Shown here one piece after another: positions 1-8,055 of a DNA stretch of 64,000 nucleotides (positions within the stretch are counted from its first letter, which is position 1; the number at the start of each line of letters is the position of its first letter). A program made the position numbers and the translations under genes. The stretch is from Agrobacterium larrymoorei (lineage in GTDB: Bacteria > Pseudomonadota > Alphaproteobacteria > Rhizobiales > Rhizobiaceae), in assembly GCF_013322225.1 (NCBI RefSeq), contig NZ_JAAMFB010000031.1, forward strand, positions 186,001 to 250,000, written 5' to 3'. The notes beneath the pieces were generated by a model, which was given only the letters and a program-made list of their open reading frames with translations, was not told where the DNA came from and did no database searches.

Positions 1-878
1 GCGTCATCGGTGAGCCGCTGGACGCGACTAAATTCGCAGGCGTTCTGGGACAGATGAACACGGATGCGACTGGCGATTTCTGGCATGAAGCCGCAAAGGC
101 CATCATGACGACGGATACCTATCCGAAGGTCGCAACCCGCATGAGCGAAATCGGCGGCGTAAAAGTAACGATCAACGGCATCGCCAAAGGTGCGGGCATG
201 ATTGCGCCCGACATGGCGACGATGCTGTCTTATGTGGTGACGGATGCGGATATCTCGCCGTCTGCCTTGCAGGTACTGCTTTCCGCCGGCGTCGGCCCTA
301 CATTCAATTCGGTCACGGTCGACAGCGATACATCCACCTCCGATACGCTAATGCTTTTTGCTACCGGTGCTGCCAAAGCTGATGGTCAGGCTCGCATTGA
401 AAACGCTGACGATCCGAGGCTGGAAGGATTTCGTGCCGAACTGAACGATCTTCTCAAAGATCTCGCGCTTCAGGTCGTGCGGGACGGTGAGGGTGCCCGC
501 AAGATGGTCGAAGTCACGGTGACGGGTGCTGAAAGCGATGCCGCTGCGAAGAAAATCGCGCTCTCCATTGCCAATTCGCCTTTGGTGAAGACTGCCGTTG
601 CCGGTGAGGATGCCAACTGGGGCCGTGTTGTCATGGCCGTGGGCAAGTCCGGCGAACTGGCTGACCGTGATCGTCTGGCGATCTGGTTCGGCCATGTGCG
701 CGTTGCCGTGAATGGCGAACGGGACCCAGCCTACTCCGAAGCCGAAGCGTCTGCGGTGATGAAAGAGCAGGACATTCCCGTCAAAGTCGATATCGGGCTT
801 GGCAATGGTACGGCCACCGTCTGGACTTGCGATCTGACGAAGGAATACGTCGAAATCAACGGCGACTACCGGAGCTGA
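1..878 (+). CDS. argJ: Glutamate N-acetyltransferase / amino-acid acetyltransferase ArgJ (5' end outside window)
   Basis: Bifunctional ornithine acetyltransferase of arginine biosynthesis. It moves the acetyl group from N-acetylornithine to glutamate, so the acetyl cycle is not wasted. The reading frame is open from base 3 and lacks an N-terminus, so the gene starts to the left. The ArgJ self-cleavage site is visible as DMATML (about bases 210-230). The precursor is cut between Ala and Thr, and the Thr becomes the nucleophile of the beta subunit. The conserved end of the family is also present ([15 protein letters not shown]). The acetyltransferase gene follows after a few bases, which suggests co-transcription. 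Identification is firm. Confidence 0.95.
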   Translation, partial: VIGEPLDATKFAGVLGQMNTDATGDFWHEAAKAIMTTDTYPKVATRMSEIGGVKVTINGIAKGAGMIAPDMATMLSYVVTDADISPSALQVLLSAGVGPTFNSVTVDSDTSTSDTLMLFATGAAKADGQARIENADDPRLEGFRAELNDLLKDLALQVVRDGEGARKMVEVTVTGAESDAAAKKIALSIANSPLVKTAVAGEDANWGRVVMAVGKSGELADRDRLAIWFGHVRVAVNGERDPAYSEAEASAVMKEQDIPVKVDIGLGNGTATVWTCDLTKEYVEINGDYRS

Positions 879-896
879 TCGGTGGAGGCCAACGAC

Positions 897-1667
897 ATGC
901 ACAGCAGCGCCATAAACCTTCCGCTTGTTCGCCGTCTTGAAGCTGTGGGTTTTCGCGCATGGCCAGCCTCATCGGTCATCTACGACGGCAGCTGGCAGTT
1001 ACGCCTGACGGGTTCCCATCCATCGAAGCGGATCAACTGCGTTGTCCCGCTGGACCCCTCCGATTATGGAAATTGCGGTTTGCGGCTGGAGAAGGCGCGT
1101 AAACGTTTCGAAGATTTCGGTCGCCCGCTGATCATTCGCGAGACGACGTTAATGCCTGCAGAACTGCGGGCTCATCTTTACGATAACGGCTGGACCGTGT
1201 TCGAGGAAGTCAAGGTGATGACCTCCGATCTCATTCGCGCCGAACTGCCGGAAACAATTGCTCATCTGCCCAGTCACGATATCGGACGCTTTGTTGAAGC
1301 CAGCCTTAAGGTGAGCGGTGACGATCCGGCATTGCGCCCTGCTATTGCTGAAATCGTCAGCTCCATCAAGCCGACGCTAGGGCTCTTCATCAAGGAAGAG
1401 ATAGAGGGCGATCCGCAGGCGACCGTAATCTGCGTACAGGATAATGACCTTGCGGGAATTCTATCGCTCGATGTGGCCGAGACTGCGCGCCGACGCGGAA
1501 CGGGCAGTGAGATTCTGACTTCGGCGCTGCGCTGGGCTCGTATCAGCGGGGCGAAGACTGCCTGGCTGCAAGTCGTTTCCACAAACCTGCCTGCCCTGGC
1601 GCTTTATGAAAAATTCGGTTTTTCTGAAGCATACACCTACCGCTACTGGGGCAAGGACAATAGCTGA
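897..1667 (+). CDS. GNAT-family N-acetyltransferase
   Basis: Protein of 256 residues. The C-terminal half carries the GNAT acetyl-CoA loop (ARRRGTGSEIL, fitting R/Q-x-x-G-x-G/A) followed by the usual helix and a LALYEKFGF motif typical of the fold's last strand. The substrate cannot be told. ATG 897 is preferred over the in-frame GTG at 882 because GGTGGAGG lies about 8 bases before it. The gene sits between argJ and mutT and overlaps mutT by one base (TGATG), so the three probably form one transcript. The N-terminal half has no motif I recognise. Confidence 0.85.
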   Translation: MHSSAINLPLVRRLEAVGFRAWPASSVIYDGSWQLRLTGSHPSKRINCVVPLDPSDYGNCGLRLEKARKRFEDFGRPLIIRETTLMPAELRAHLYDNGWTVFEEVKVMTSDLIRAELPETIAHLPSHDIGRFVEASLKVSGDDPALRPAIAEIVSSIKPTLGLFIKEEIEGDPQATVICVQDNDLAGILSLDVAETARRRGTGSEILTSALRWARISGAKTAWLQVVSTNLPALALYEKFGFSEAYTYRYWGKDNS

Positions 1668-2080
1668 TGGAGGAGGCTGGCAAAAAAATCTTGCTCGTCG
1701 CGGCCTGTGCGCTGATCGATCAAGACGGGCGAATTTTGCTTGCGCAGAGGCCGGAAGGCAAGTCGCTTGCCGGCTTGTGGGAATTTCCCGGCGGAAAGGT
1801 CGAGGCCGGGGAAACTCCGGAAGAGACCCTTGTTCGTGAACTCGAAGAAGAACTCGGAATTAAAACGAAGGTCGCGTGCCTTGCTCCATTGACCTTTGCA
1901 AGCCACACTTACGAGACCTTTCATCTCCTGATGCCGCTCTACGTCTGCCGACGCTATGAAGGTATTCCGCACGGAAGGGAAGGGCAGGCCATCAGGTGGG
2001 TGAAACCGAAGGCATTGCGGGATTACCCCATGCCACCCGCAGACGAGCCGCTTATTCCTTACTTGCAGGATCTTTTATAA
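1667..2080 (+). CDS. mutT: Nudix hydrolase, MutT type (8-oxo-dGTP diphosphatase)
   Basis: Hydrolyses 8-oxo-dGTP to the monophosphate and so keeps oxidised guanine out of DNA. The full Nudix box G-x5-E-x7-REUxEExGU spans residues 43-65: G43, E49, R57-E58, E61-E62 and G64 are all in place. It is preceded by the LAGLWEFPGG strand typical of MutT. Length (137 residues) is normal. The start ATG overlaps the stop of the upstream acetyltransferase gene, which points to translational coupling. Other small Nudix substrates are possible, but MutT is the best fit. Confidence 0.9.
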   Translation: MEEAGKKILLVAACALIDQDGRILLAQRPEGKSLAGLWEFPGGKVEAGETPEETLVRELEEELGIKTKVACLAPLTFASHTYETFHLLMPLYVCRRYEGIPHGREGQAIRWVKPKALRDYPMPPADEPLIPYLQDLL

Positions 2081-2222
2081 ACAGTTTGTGAAAAAGCCCG
2101 AAAATCTGGTTTTTCCATAGCCTTGTCTGCCTCAAAACGGGTCGCCATTAACTGATCGTTTAGTAAGCTCTGGCAAATTCTAGGGCTGAAGATTTGGTAA
2201 ATGGCGCGTAGCGAGGCCGAGC

Positions 2223-2537
2223 ATGAATGAGGATTTCTGGAAAACTGTCGAGGATCGCCAGTCTTATTCTGCCAAGTCGCGAAGGATCGGCGTTCTCAAT
2301 GTCGCGCTGCTATTTGGTATGGTGGCAGTCGCTCTTTCGCTGATCGTTACGCCGATGCTTGCGGGCAAAACATCTCCCACACGCTTCGCTCAAAATCCCG
2401 AAACCTTTGACATGATCAGCACCGGTTCGATCAATCGTGGTGAACAGCCGAAGAGCTACAGCATTCGCCGTAGCATAACGCAGCCGATGCCTGGTTCGGT
2501 GTGCATAGTCGACGGGTATTCTAGCCGCGATTGCTAG
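2223..2537 (+). CDS. Small single-span membrane protein of unknown function
   Basis: Not recognised. The 104-residue product has a charged N-terminus, one hydrophobic span at about residues 24-46 (VLNVALLFGMVAVALSLIV) and a polar tail that ends with two cysteines (SVCIVDGYSSRDC). The layout suggests a cytoplasmic N-terminus and a periplasmic tail of about 55 residues. It stands alone between mutT and a decayed dioxygenase fragment. Codon use and GC look like its neighbours. No function is proposed. Confidence 0.65.
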   Translation: MNEDFWKTVEDRQSYSAKSRRIGVLNVALLFGMVAVALSLIVTPMLAGKTSPTRFAQNPETFDMISTGSINRGEQPKSYSIRRSITQPMPGSVCIVDGYSSRDC

Positions 2538-2636
2538 GTCGCGTTACCATTCGCCGCGGAACTTTGGATGAAGCGCATGCCGCTAGAAACGGTGCCGGTC
2601 GCTGACCAGCACCCTACCAGTTGATATCAGGTCACG

Positions 2637-2817
2637 TCAGGGTTTCACGAGTGCAACACTCCGGCGTCCGTCCACGCCGACAGGTATATCGCCATCCAGC
2701 GTCACGCGCCTTACGACGCGATGAGCGTTGCCATAGTCATTTACTGCGTAATGCTGGGTCGCTCTATTGTCCCAAATGATCACGTTGCCCTGCTGCTATT
2801 GCCACCGCAAACCGAGC
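2637..2817 (-). pseudogene. Remnant of a TauD/TfdA-family 2-oxoglutarate dioxygenase
   Basis: On the minus strand this stretch translates as LRWQ, an in-frame TAG, then [20 protein letters not shown] and onwards through [18 protein letters not shown] to a natural TGA at 2639-2637. This is the C-terminal 50-60 residues of a taurine/2,4-D dioxygenase, including the [10 protein letters not shown] strand, the last metal-binding His and the Arg that binds 2-oxoglutarate. The rest of the enzyme is missing and a nonsense codon interrupts what remains, so it is a dead fragment. It fills most of the otherwise gene-free stretch 2538-2988. Confidence 0.8.
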
Positions 2818-2988
2818 AGTTAGAGAAAGACTATCCGCGGGTCATTGGCGTTGTGACGTCGGCGCTGATTGCTTGGCTTCCATAAAGTTATGGGGTTTCC
2901 GTAACGAATTGAACATTTTATTGCCGTACAGTTAGAGAGTGTATCCACTGTGGCAGGCCTGCGCGTGCCTCCCGTCCAGAAGGTTTCC

Positions 2989-3186
2989 ATGTTGCGCAAC
3001 AAAACCGGAATTCAGCAACGGCTGTGGGCCCTCTTGGGCGACAATAGGGGCGCTACCGCTATCGAGTACGGACTGATCATTGCTCTTATTTCCGGCGCGA
3101 TGATACTGGGTCTCGAGAGCGTGAGAGACAATCTACTGGCGATCTTCCAGGTTATAGCCGACACGCTTGCTGGCGCTATTGCGTAA
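2989..3186 (+). CDS. Flp/Fap-type pilin subunit (orphan)
   Basis: Pilin of the tight-adherence (type IVb) kind, 65 residues. The class III prepilin signature is clear: RGATAIEYGLIIALIS, with the peptidase site after the Gly, the Glu at +5 and the Tyr at +6 that define Flp, then a hydrophobic helix. ATG 2989 was chosen over the in-frame GTG at 2950 because AGAAGG lies just before it and the product then has normal Flp length. No tad/cpa assembly genes are present here, so any pilus machinery must be encoded elsewhere. Confidence 0.85.
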   Translation: MLRNKTGIQQRLWALLGDNRGATAIEYGLIIALISGAMILGLESVRDNLLAIFQVIADTLAGAIA

Positions 3187-3218
3187 TACAGCCCGAAACT
3201 TTTCCAGCCGATTGAAGG

Positions 3219-4088
3219 TTACGTCAGCCCTTTGAGGGCGTCCGCCAGCCTCACTTTTGCAGATCCGGGCTTTAGCGGCTTTTGCTGGCTTTGATGTGGA
3301 GCCCAACCGGAAACATAGATGATCGAGAACGTTGCGCGAATACGTCCATCAGGGTCGCTATAACGCTCGGCATAGAGCTCGGCCGCACGCATGAAGAACC
3401 GCCTCGTCAAGGGTGTTCTGCTGCGCCCGATCAGTGGATTTGCCATTCCCATGGCGCGTAGATCTCGCATCAGCGGAAAGATGGAATCGTATCGAACCGT
3501 GTAGGTTTCGGTGTCCGTTACGGGCAGGGCGAAGCCAGCTCTCTGTAAAAGCGCGCCAACATCGCGAACATCCGCGAATGGAATGATGCGCGGGCTGGCG
3601 CCGCCCAGCAGTTCTGCCTCCGCCATCAGGAGAACGTCCCGAAGCTCTTGCAATGTACCGCTGCCGGGAATTGCCGCCAGGAATAGGCCATCCGGCTTCA
3701 GGGTTTTCCTGATCTGGATCAGGGTGCCGGGTGTATCATTCGTCAGATGCAGGGAAAGCGGTGAAACGACGAGATTCATGGAGGCGGGCTCCAGAGGCAG
3801 GTCTTCTATAGGGGCGACCAAAGGAGCGACGCCATCCAGAGTGAAGTCAGCGCGCGTTTCCACACGGATCATGGAACCGACCTTGCCGGTTGCCAGGATA
3901 CGTTGCGCGGTGATACCGGTCGCGCCGTGCAGTTCTACGGCTGTCTCAAACTGGCGCTCGACGATTGCGATCCGGTCCGCCAGCTCTTCCGCCGCCAGGT
4001 CGAGCAGGAAAAGCGCCTTGCGATCTCCCATCTGCCATGCGCGTTTACGATTTTGCTCTACGAGCGCCCGGTCGAAAAGAATGTCCAT
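3219..4088 (-). CDS. SAM-dependent methyltransferase, NDUFAF5/BioC-like
   Basis: Protein of 289 residues beginning MDILFDRALVEQNRKRA, the usual opening of the alphaproteobacterial NDUFAF5/BioC-like class I methyltransferase group. The post-I region (LEPASMNLVVSPLSLHLTND) and a following VLxPDGxFL-type strand (KTLKPDGLFLAAIPG) support the fold. Its glycine-rich motif I is weak, so the substrate is open. Mitochondrial relatives hydroxylate an Arg of a complex I subunit, and BioC methylates malonyl thioesters. The start at 4088 is preferred over an upstream in-frame ATG at 4145 that would add 19 unlikely residues. The gene is divergent from comF. Confidence 0.8.
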   Translation of the reverse strand: MDILFDRALVEQNRKRAWQMGDRKALFLLDLAAEELADRIAIVERQFETAVELHGATGITAQRILATGKVGSMIRVETRADFTLDGVAPLVAPIEDLPLEPASMNLVVSPLSLHLTNDTPGTLIQIRKTLKPDGLFLAAIPGSGTLQELRDVLLMAEAELLGGASPRIIPFADVRDVGALLQRAGFALPVTDTETYTVRYDSIFPLMRDLRAMGMANPLIGRSRTPLTRRFFMRAAELYAERYSDPDGRIRATFSIIYVSGWAPHQSQQKPLKPGSAKVRLADALKGLT

Positions 4089-4166
4089 GCCGTGACCTAC
4101 CAAAACTTTGCAGTCGCAAAGGCACCTCTTTGCCTTTAAAGTCAATGCGATGCGTGAGGAGAAGTC

Positions 4167-4925
4167 ATGTTTTCAAGGCAGAGCGTTGCGCAACCCATCG
4201 GCTGGTTTCTTCGCCATGCACGTGACTTCGTCTATCCGCCCTCCTGTGCCGGATGCGGACGCGCTACAGGTGGCGCCGGTGGTTTCTGCATTCAATGCTG
4301 GTCGGGTATCAAATTCATCGAACGGCCCTATTGCGAGATACTTGGTATTCCCTTTGCCTATCACCACGGCGATGGTTCCATTAGCGCCGAAGCTATCGCA
4401 AATCCGCCGCCCTTTGACCGTCTGAGGTCGGCCACCTTGCACGATGGCCCGGCTCGAAAGCTCGTCCATCAACTGAAATATCTGGACCGAACCGATCTCG
4501 CCCGGCAGATGGCATCGTGGATGCTAAGAGCAAGCGACGATACGGTGGCGAATTGCGACTTTATCATGCCGGTGCCACTGCACCGCCGCCGCTTTTTAAG
4601 TCGCCGCTTCAACCAATCCGCAGAACTGGCACGGCATCTATCTGCTATGTCCGGGAAAGCTTTTCTTCCTTCCACGCTGGTGCGCGTGAAGCCGACCAGC
4701 CGACAGGTGGGGCTTTCCGCGCGCGCAAGAAAGGACAACGTTCGCGGGGCATTTGCCATTTCACCTGGACGGGAAACCGATGTCATGGGCAAACGGATTG
4801 TGCTTGTCGATGATGTTTATACGACTGGCGCGACGGTCGCCGCAGCCGCCAAACGGCTGAAGAAATCCGGTGCCGCAGATGTCACCGTTTTGACCTTTGC
4901 AATGGCGATTTCCGGGCCTATATGA
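4167..4925 (+). CDS. comF: ComF-family amidophosphoribosyltransferase-like protein
   Basis: Protein of 252 residues. The N-terminus has the CxxC...CxxC zinc knuckle of ComF (YPPSCAGCGR and FCIQCW). The C-terminus holds the phosphoribosyl-pyrophosphate loop RIVLVDDVYTTGATV. Between them lies the family signature VPLHRRRFLSRRFNQSAELA. ComF is needed for DNA uptake in competent bacteria and is present in many species not known to be competent, so its role here is uncertain. GAGGAG at about 4156 precedes the ATG. grxC and an amidase gene follow closely. Confidence 0.9.
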   Translation: MFSRQSVAQPIGWFLRHARDFVYPPSCAGCGRATGGAGGFCIQCWSGIKFIERPYCEILGIPFAYHHGDGSISAEAIANPPPFDRLRSATLHDGPARKLVHQLKYLDRTDLARQMASWMLRASDDTVANCDFIMPVPLHRRRFLSRRFNQSAELARHLSAMSGKAFLPSTLVRVKPTSRQVGLSARARKDNVRGAFAISPGRETDVMGKRIVLVDDVYTTGATVAAAAKRLKKSGAADVTVLTFAMAISGPI

Positions 4926-4970
4926 CAGTTAGAAGCTGGACGTTTCCAAGCATTTGCGAGGTTTATACAT

Positions 4971-5225
4971 ATGGCATCCGTAACAATCTACACGCGTGAT
5001 TTTTGTGGCTACTGCGCTCGCGCCAAAGCATTGCTGGAAGGCAAAAGCGTAGACTTCAAGGAATACAATGCGACCGAAAATCCAGATTATCGTCAGGAAA
5101 TGATGGAAAAATCTGGTCGAAACACATTCCCGCAAATCTTTATTGGCGCACAGCATGTCGGCGGTTGTGACGACCTCCATGCGCTTGACCGCGACGGAAA
5201 GCTGGACGCGCTTCTGGCCGGGTAA
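4971..5225 (+). CDS. grxC: Glutaredoxin 3
   Basis: Small dithiol glutaredoxin (84 residues) that reduces disulfides and glutathione mixed disulfides at the expense of glutathione. The active site is C12-G-Y-C15. The TFPQIFI cis-proline strand and the HVGGCDDL glutathione-binding loop follow in the right order. It lies between comF and the nitrilase-family gene with short spacers, so co-transcription is likely. Identification is firm. Confidence 0.95.
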   Translation: MASVTIYTRDFCGYCARAKALLEGKSVDFKEYNATENPDYRQEMMEKSGRNTFPQIFIGAQHVGGCDDLHALDRDGKLDALLAG

Positions 5226-5262
5226 TGTGCAGTAACTGACTATGAACATTGGAAACAGAGAC

Positions 5263-6123
5263 ATGAGCTTCAAGGCCGCAGCAATTCAGATGTGCTCCGG
5301 GGTTGACCCAAGGAAGAACGCCGCCGACATGGAGCGTCTTGTTCGGCAGGCGGCCGCTGAGGGCGCTGTTTATGTTCAGACACCGGAAATGACCGGTGCC
5401 CTGCAACGGGATCGTTCTGCTCTTCGTGCTGTGTTGAAAGATGAAAAGGGCGATGTGATTGTCTCAACCGCCGCCAAGCTTGCGCGGGAACTCGGCATCT
5501 ATATCCATGTCGGCTCTACTGCGATTGCGCGCGCAGACGGAAAAATTGCGAATCGTGGTTTTCTGTTTGCACCGGATGGCGATCGAATCTGTACCTACGA
5601 CAAAATCCATATGTTCGACGTCGATTTGGACAACGGTGAAAGTTGGCGCGAGAGTGCAGCCTACGAGCCGGGCAACGAAGCGCGTATCGTTGAATTGCCA
5701 CTCGCTACCTTCGGCTTTGCCATCTGCTATGATGTCCGTTTCCCGTCACTTTTCCGCACGGAGGCGGTGGCTGGCGCTCAGGTGCTGACGGTCCCTGCGG
5801 CCTTCACGAAACAGACTGGAGAAGCCCATTGGGAAATCCTCCTTCGCGCCCGTGCGATTGAAAACGGTGCATTTCTCATCGCTGCCGCACAAGGCGGCAC
5901 GCATGAAGACGGTCGTGTGACCTATGGTCACTCCATGATGATCGACCCGTGGGGAAAAATTATTGCTGCTGCTGGAGGGGATGGCGAGGAGATTATCTAT
6001 GCGGATATCGATCCCTCGCTCGTCGCTTCCGTTCGGGGCAAAATCCCTAATCTCAAGAATGCTCGTGAGTTTCAGCTCGATTCCGTCACCGCTGCCACGA
6101 TTAAGGGGAGTGCCGTGGCGTGA
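5263..6123 (+). CDS. Carbon-nitrogen hydrolase (Nit1 / omega-amidase branch of the nitrilase superfamily)
   Basis: Amidase of 286 residues. The catalytic triad of the superfamily is complete: E42 (TPEMTG), K114 (YDKIHMFDVD) and C155 (FAICYDVRFP). The YDVRFP sequence after the Cys marks the Nit1/Nit2 branch, whose members hydrolyse deaminated glutathione or alpha-keto-omega-amides such as 2-oxoglutaramate. A repair role for a glutathione by-product would fit the neighbouring glutaredoxin gene, but this is inference. ATG 5263 is chosen over an upstream ATG at 5242 because alignment to the family starts at MSFKAAAIQM. It overlaps the next gene by 4 bases (GTGA). Confidence 0.88.
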   Translation: MSFKAAAIQMCSGVDPRKNAADMERLVRQAAAEGAVYVQTPEMTGALQRDRSALRAVLKDEKGDVIVSTAAKLARELGIYIHVGSTAIARADGKIANRGFLFAPDGDRICTYDKIHMFDVDLDNGESWRESAAYEPGNEARIVELPLATFGFAICYDVRFPSLFRTEAVAGAQVLTVPAAFTKQTGEAHWEILLRARAIENGAFLIAAAQGGTHEDGRVTYGHSMMIDPWGKIIAAAGGDGEEIIYADIDPSLVASVRGKIPNLKNAREFQLDSVTAATIKGSAVA

Positions 6124-6548
6124 TCCGTTATTCGCTCAGTTGCGAACGTACGCATGAGTTCGAAGGTTGGTTTTCAGGCAGTGCGGATTATGACAGCCAG
6201 CTTGCGCGCGGGTTGATCGGCTGCCCCGTCTGTGGATCGCAAAATGTGTCCAAGACGCTGATGGCACCGTCGCTTTCAACGTCGAGAACGAAAGAAGCCA
6301 TGCGTACCTTGGCGATGGACACTGCGCAGAAAGAGGCCTTCGCCAAAATCAAGGAAACGTTGGCCAATATTCGTGCCAATGCCGAGGACGTTGGCGACAA
6401 ATTTGCCGAGGAAGCCCGTAAGATTCATTATGGCGAGACGGAAGAACGCGGTATCATCGGCCAAGCTTCTATTGAAGAAGCCAAAGCGCTGCTGGATGAG
6501 GGCATAGAGGTCGCAGCATTGCCAGTGCTCCCGGATGACGTAAATTGA
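6120..6548 (+). CDS. DUF1178 family protein
   Basis: Protein of 142 residues starting at a GTG that overlaps the amidase stop codon. It opens with the family's MIRYSLSCERTHEFEGWF and has a CPVCGS cysteine pair, giving a likely small zinc knuckle with the earlier Cys-x-x-x-His. The rest is helical and acidic. DUF1178 proteins have no established function. Their constant position after this amidase in rhizobia suggests a shared task, which is inference. Confidence 0.85.
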   Translation: MIRYSLSCERTHEFEGWFSGSADYDSQLARGLIGCPVCGSQNVSKTLMAPSLSTSRTKEAMRTLAMDTAQKEAFAKIKETLANIRANAEDVGDKFAEEARKIHYGETEERGIIGQASIEEAKALLDEGIEVAALPVLPDDVN

Positions 6549-6636
6549 GGTACTGGGAGTAGCACTGGAATCGGCAGGCTCCGCCTTGGTTATGTTACCT
6601 CATCAGTCGTGAATTTCCGGCCAGAGGAGGACCAAC

Positions 6637-7080
6637 ATGCCAAGCACCGTTACGTTTCACCGGGTTCTATCCACCAAGCCGGAGAAAGTTTATCGAGCAT
6701 TTCTCGAACCGGATGCGATGGCGAAATGGTTGCCACCAAACGGCTTTCTGTGCACCGTTCATCTGTTCGAACCGAAAGTAGGCGGCATTTTCAAGATGTC
6801 GTTTCGTAATTTCACGACAAACGAAATTCACAGCTTTGGCGGTGAATATGTCGAGCTCATTCCGAATGAGTTGATCCGCTACACCGATAAGTTCGATGAT
6901 CCGGATCTGCCCGGCGAAATGAGCGTAACGGTCCGCTTAAGGCAGGTATCGGTCGGGACGGAACTGACGATAGAGCAAGCTGGAATTCCAGACGTTATCC
7001 CCGCCGAAGCCTGTTATCTCGGCTGGCAGGAATCGTTGCGAAACCTTGCCCGTGTCGTGGAGCCCGATATTCAAGGATGA
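6637..7080 (+). CDS. SRPBCC (AHSA1/START-like) domain protein
   Basis: Protein of 147 residues that fills a single Bet v1-like ligand-binding fold. The order is typical: an N-terminal HRVLSTKPEKVYRAFLEPDAMAKWLPP, a central GGxYxELxPNE strand, TVRLRQVSVGTELTIEQAG, and a closing GWQESLRNLARVVE helix. It could bind a hydrophobic small molecule, but nothing shows which. A strong AGAGGAGG lies before the ATG. It stands apart from the upstream gene and converges with ubiG. Confidence 0.85.
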   Translation: MPSTVTFHRVLSTKPEKVYRAFLEPDAMAKWLPPNGFLCTVHLFEPKVGGIFKMSFRNFTTNEIHSFGGEYVELIPNELIRYTDKFDDPDLPGEMSVTVRLRQVSVGTELTIEQAGIPDVIPAEACYLGWQESLRNLARVVEPDIQG

Positions 7081-7087
7081 TGGTTCG

Positions 7088-7837
7088 TTACGCCGGGCGC
7101 TTGGCGAGAACCATATAGTTGACATCCATGTCCGGAGAAAGGTTCCAGCGATCCTGAACCAGGTTGTAGAACACACCGGTACGGTGAATGACATCCATAC
7201 CGCTGGCTACGATCGGTTTCTCCAACTCATCCGGTCGCACCAGCTTTTCGTACTGGTGCGTTCCGCGCGGCAACCATTTGAGTACGTTTTCAGCCGCAAA
7301 GATCGCAAGCGCACGCGCCTTCAGTGTTCGATTGATTGTTGCTGCAAACATCAGCCCGCCCGGCCGCACCATTTGCGCACAAGTGCGGACGAACAAATCG
7401 ACATCGGCGACGTGTTCCACCACTTCCATGTTAAGTATGACGTCGAAGGTTTCGCCGGCTTCCTGCAATTGTTCGGCAGTCACTGCGCGGTAATCCACTG
7501 TTACGCCGCTTTCACGAGCATGGGTGGTGGCGATTCCGATATTCTTTTCGGAAGGATCGGCGCCCACGACATCGGCGCCCATGCGTGCCACAGGTTCGGA
7601 AAGTAGTCCGCCGCCGCAGCCGATATCAAGAACGCGCAAGCCCTCTAGCGGGCGATGCGCTTTAGGGTCGCGGACGAAATTTTCGCACACGCGATTACGG
7701 ATATATTCGAGCCTGACAGGATTGAACTTGTGAAGCGGGCGGAACTTCCCGGTCGGGCTCCACCACTCTGCCGCCATCGCGGAGAAACGGTCTACCTCGC
7801 TCTGGTCGACGGTCGTTTTCGCGGTCTCGCTCATCAT
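7088..7837 (-). CDS. ubiG: Ubiquinone biosynthesis O-methyltransferase UbiG
   Basis: Carries out both O-methylation steps of ubiquinone synthesis, at the demethylubiquinol and polyprenyl-catechol stages. The UbiG opening ([31 protein letters not shown]) is followed by the SAM loop [20 protein letters not shown], motif II with [10 protein letters not shown], and the C-terminal [11 protein letters not shown] segment that is almost diagnostic for UbiG. Length is 249 residues. The first two codons are both ATG, so the start may be 7834. The gene stands alone and converges with the SRPBCC gene. Confidence 0.95.
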   Translation of the reverse strand: MMSETAKTTVDQSEVDRFSAMAAEWWSPTGKFRPLHKFNPVRLEYIRNRVCENFVRDPKAHRPLEGLRVLDIGCGGGLLSEPVARMGADVVGADPSEKNIGIATTHARESGVTVDYRAVTAEQLQEAGETFDVILNMEVVEHVADVDLFVRTCAQMVRPGGLMFAATINRTLKARALAIFAAENVLKWLPRGTHQYEKLVRPDELEKPIVASGMDVIHRTGVFYNLVQDRWNLSPDMDVNYMVLAKRPA

Positions 7838-7942
7838 CCTGCTCCATCTTCGCTATAGGTCTGAAGTCGGATGATTGACCTTCGAAGTCAAGGGCAGGGC
7901 TTAATATCCTTTACGGAAACGGCCATGCACTGGGGACGGCAG

Positions 7943-7968
7943 GGAACTGATATGAGCCAATTTCCGTT
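7943..7968 (+). promoter_or_regulatory. EcfG-type general stress promoter of the SH3 protein gene
   Basis: GGAAC at 7943-7947 and CGTT at 7965-7968 are separated by exactly 17 bases. This matches the promoter consensus of the alphaproteobacterial general stress sigma factor EcfG/RpoE2. Transcription would begin near 7975 and give a leader of about 80 bases before the GTG at 8056. The match is exact, but only experiment can show that it is used. Confidence 0.65.
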
Positions 7969-8055
7969 TCATGCTGCGTTCATGAAGGCAGGCGTATTTT
8001 CCAAATCAGACGCCGAAAATAATCGGCGCGCGAGCCTTTGCTTGAGGAGAATGAA

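Noticed and set aside
2120-2180. Possible CtrA box before the small membrane protein gene
   Set aside because: TTAA-N7-TTTAG differs from the consensus at two positions of the second half.
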